The notes below the pieces were generated by a model that was given only the letters and a program-made list of their open reading frames with translations, had not been told where the DNA came from and did not search any database. Below, piece after piece: positions 5,838 through 7,036 of a DNA stretch of 7,036 bases. The stretch is from Planctomycetaceae bacterium. Lineage in GTDB: Bacteria; Planctomycetota; Planctomycetia; Pirellulales; UBA1268. Numbering within the stretch: position 1 is the first letter of the stretch; each line of letters starts with the position of its first letter. Location of the stretch: assembly GCA_002862165.1 (NCBI GenBank), contig PKCL01000134.1, forward strand, positions 1-7,036. Reading direction: 5' to 3'. A program made the translations under genes and the position numbers.

Positions 5838-6374
5838 ATGAACAATAAAATGCAAACAATTTCGGGTGATCAGCTTTTTGAGTCACAGCGGTTTCGGGTC
5901 GTGAGGTTGGTGGAACAATGTCATGATGGCATTTCACGACCGAAGGATATTATTGAGCATCCTGGTAGTGTTGGTATCGTTCCATTTGTTGATAATGAGC
6001 AAATTTGTCTAATAAATGTTTTTCGGCCAGCTGTTGGTCGGAAGCTCATTGAAATCCCAGCGGGTACACTTGACCGCACTGAGTCATTGCAAACTGCTGC
6101 AGCTAGGGAACTTCGAGAGGAAACAGGCTATAAGTGTGATCTTATAGAAAGCCTTGGTGAACTTTGGATGTCACCAGGTATTCTTCATGAGAGGATGCAT
6201 CTTTTCGTGGCAAAAGGTTTACAAAGTGGCTGCCAAGCACTTGAGCCAAGCGAGTACATCGAACCACGAGTTGTACACTTGAGTGAAGCTATTGAAATGT
6301 GTCACAACGGAATGATTGAGGACGCAAAGACAATAGCAGCTCTATTTCGCGCTGAATATTGGCTACGTTCTTAA
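5838..6374 (+). CDS. NUDIX hydrolase, ADP-ribose pyrophosphatase type
   Basis: Predicted Mg-dependent cytoplasmic hydrolase splitting ADP-ribose (or a similar nucleotide sugar) into AMP and ribose 5-phosphate. The 178-residue product carries an intact NUDIX box, G76-x5-E82-x7-R90-E91-x2-E94-E95-x-G97-hydrophobic, in the IPAG context (73-76) usual for ADP-ribose pyrophosphatases. MSPGILHERMHLFVAKGL (111-128) follows about 15 residues after the box; a proline there is a mark of ADP-ribose specificity, and the block matches the 'SPG.S.E..H.F.A' signature. The N-terminus has the typical HPGSVGIVPF strand (41-50). Normal length. The ATG is 7 bases after the ygfZ stop with no clear Shine-Dalgarno, suggesting translational coupling. 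The last 12 bases overlap the convergent flippase-like gene. Substrate preference within the subfamily is inferred. Confidence 0.92.
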   Translation: MNNKMQTISGDQLFESQRFRVVRLVEQCHDGISRPKDIIEHPGSVGIVPFVDNEQICLINVFRPAVGRKLIEIPAGTLDRTESLQTAAARELREETGYKCDLIESLGELWMSPGILHERMHLFVAKGLQSGCQALEPSEYIEPRVVHLSEAIEMCHNGMIEDAKTIAALFRAEYWLRS

Positions 6375-7036
6375 GGCTTTTTGCGTCGGTGTGCTGCCAG
6401 AAGTCTGCTTGTCGAGCAGAAAGAGAACTCCTCCGATGAGTCCCGTCCCGATTGTTGTCAAAAACCAAAGAAGTCCAATTGCAACAGCTTGTTCTCCGGC
6501 AACGCCCCAACGGCTGAGCAAGAGTGCCATTCCACCCTCACGAATTCCCACACCATTTATGCTTATTGGAAGAACAATTGCTAAAGCAATGAGTGGAACA
6601 ACAGAAAACCAAATGCCCAGCCCAAGATTGACACCAATGCCGCGGGCCATTAGCGCGACCGAAATTGATGCACCGACTTGGACGATCAGACTCCAGGCCA
6701 CCGCTTTTCCCATAAGGCTTGGACGGATTTGGTATGGAAGAAGTTGTGATAGGAATTGACGAATTTTATGAGTTGCTGGAAGAAGGTCGAGAAAGCGATC
6801 AAGGTTTCCAATAGTTAATCTAAATCCAAGAAGCACACTAGCAAATAGAACGGTGGCCACAGCAACTGTAGAAGCTGGCGAGAGGTTTAGCTTAATTGAT
6901 AAGATTGCCGAGCCAGCTAATACGCCGAGCGCAGAGACGCCAGCAAGACGATCGGCGAGTATGGTGCAGCCTGCGAGTAGGCGACCACGGTTCGTACTTG
7001 AGAGTCGATATGCTTTGACAACATCACCACCTATTG
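6363..7036 (-). CDS. Flippase-like integral membrane protein (lysylphosphatidylglycerol synthase TM-region family), 5' end outside window
   Basis: C-terminal 223 residues of an inner-membrane protein of the UPF0104/AglD2 group (PF03706 type), which includes the flippase domain of MprF and proteins proposed to move lipid-linked sugars. The frame is open from the stop at 6363-6365 to the window edge, so the GTG at 6860 is not the start. Family marks: GGDVVKAYRLS just inside the edge, then TILADRLAGVSALGVLA, and near the C-terminus LPISINGVGIREGGMALLL followed by GVAGEQAVAIGLLWFL, the most conserved block of the family. About five hydrophobic helices are visible. Ends with a short polar tail (DKQTSGSTPTQKALRT). 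About 80-120 N-terminal residues are probably missing. The substrate cannot be told from this fragment; a glycolipid role would suit the glycosyltransferase in the window but they are 5 kb apart. Confidence 0.88.
   Translation of the reverse strand, partial: IGGDVVKAYRLSSTNRGRLLAGCTILADRLAGVSALGVLAGSAILSIKLNLSPASTVAVATVLFASVLLGFRLTIGNLDRFLDLLPATHKIRQFLSQLLPYQIRPSLMGKAVAWSLIVQVGASISVALMARGIGVNLGLGIWFSVVPLIALAIVLPISINGVGIREGGMALLLSRWGVAGEQAVAIGLLWFLTTIGTGLIGGVLFLLDKQTSGSTPTQKALRT

Noticed and set aside
6391..6759. Plus-strand 122-codon frame opposite the flippase-like gene
   Set aside because: Antisense to a clear membrane-protein gene; the Pro/Ser/Thr-rich product is the usual mirror of a hydrophobic coding strand.
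1..7036. Search for tRNA, rRNA, CRISPR repeats, insertion sequences, transposases, phage genes, toxin-antitoxin or defence genes
   Set aside because: None seen. The HTH gene was considered as an antitoxin or phage repressor, but it has no partner toxin or phage neighbour and its long tail does not fit those families.

Overview
The window looks like a compact bacterial chromosomal segment, most likely from a planctomycete. This rests on three conserved hypothetical proteins that resemble families I associate with that phylum from memory: a secreted protein with two SPOR-like repeats, a small two-helix membrane protein, and a helix-turn-helix protein with a distinctive C-terminal domain. Base composition is moderate and slightly AT-rich, and Shine-Dalgarno sequences are often weak. 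I see no rRNA, tRNA, CRISPR array, insertion sequence, prophage or plasmid gene.

Layout. 38-1129 (+) encodes an MJ1255-type glycosyltransferase. It converges, with a 4-base gap, on a minus-strand pair: the SPOR-like secreted protein (2902-1808) followed after 37 bases by an RdgB/HAM1 house-cleaning nucleotide pyrophosphatase (1769-1134). A 147-base divergent spacer separates this pair from a small two-TM protein (3050-3445, +), which is followed by a possible bulged-hairpin terminator. A minus-strand XRE-type HTH gene (4375-3719) lies next, preceded by a 456-base spacer holding several inverted repeats. Then comes a plus-strand pair, a YgfZ-type folate-binding protein (4832-5830) and a NUDIX ADP-ribose pyrophosphatase (5838-6374), only 7 bases apart and downstream of a recognisable promoter. 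The window ends in a minus-strand flippase-like membrane protein of the lysylphosphatidylglycerol synthase TM-region family (6363 to beyond 7036). Its 3' end overlaps the NUDIX gene by 12 bases and its start lies outside the window.

Function. Most genes with assigned families are housekeeping or repair: removal of non-canonical purine NTPs (RdgB), maintenance of Fe-S enzymes (YgfZ), hydrolysis of ADP-ribose-like metabolites (NUDIX). The rest are envelope-related: glycosyltransferase, SPOR-like secreted protein, two-TM protein, flippase-like protein. No defence, secondary-metabolite or mobile system is evident. The parts most worth a second look are the lineage-specific proteins of unknown function and the regulatory architecture of the 4376-4831 spacer, which includes a 17-bp perfect dyad just upstream of the HTH gene and an inverted repeat placed between the -35 and -10 of the ygfZ promoter.
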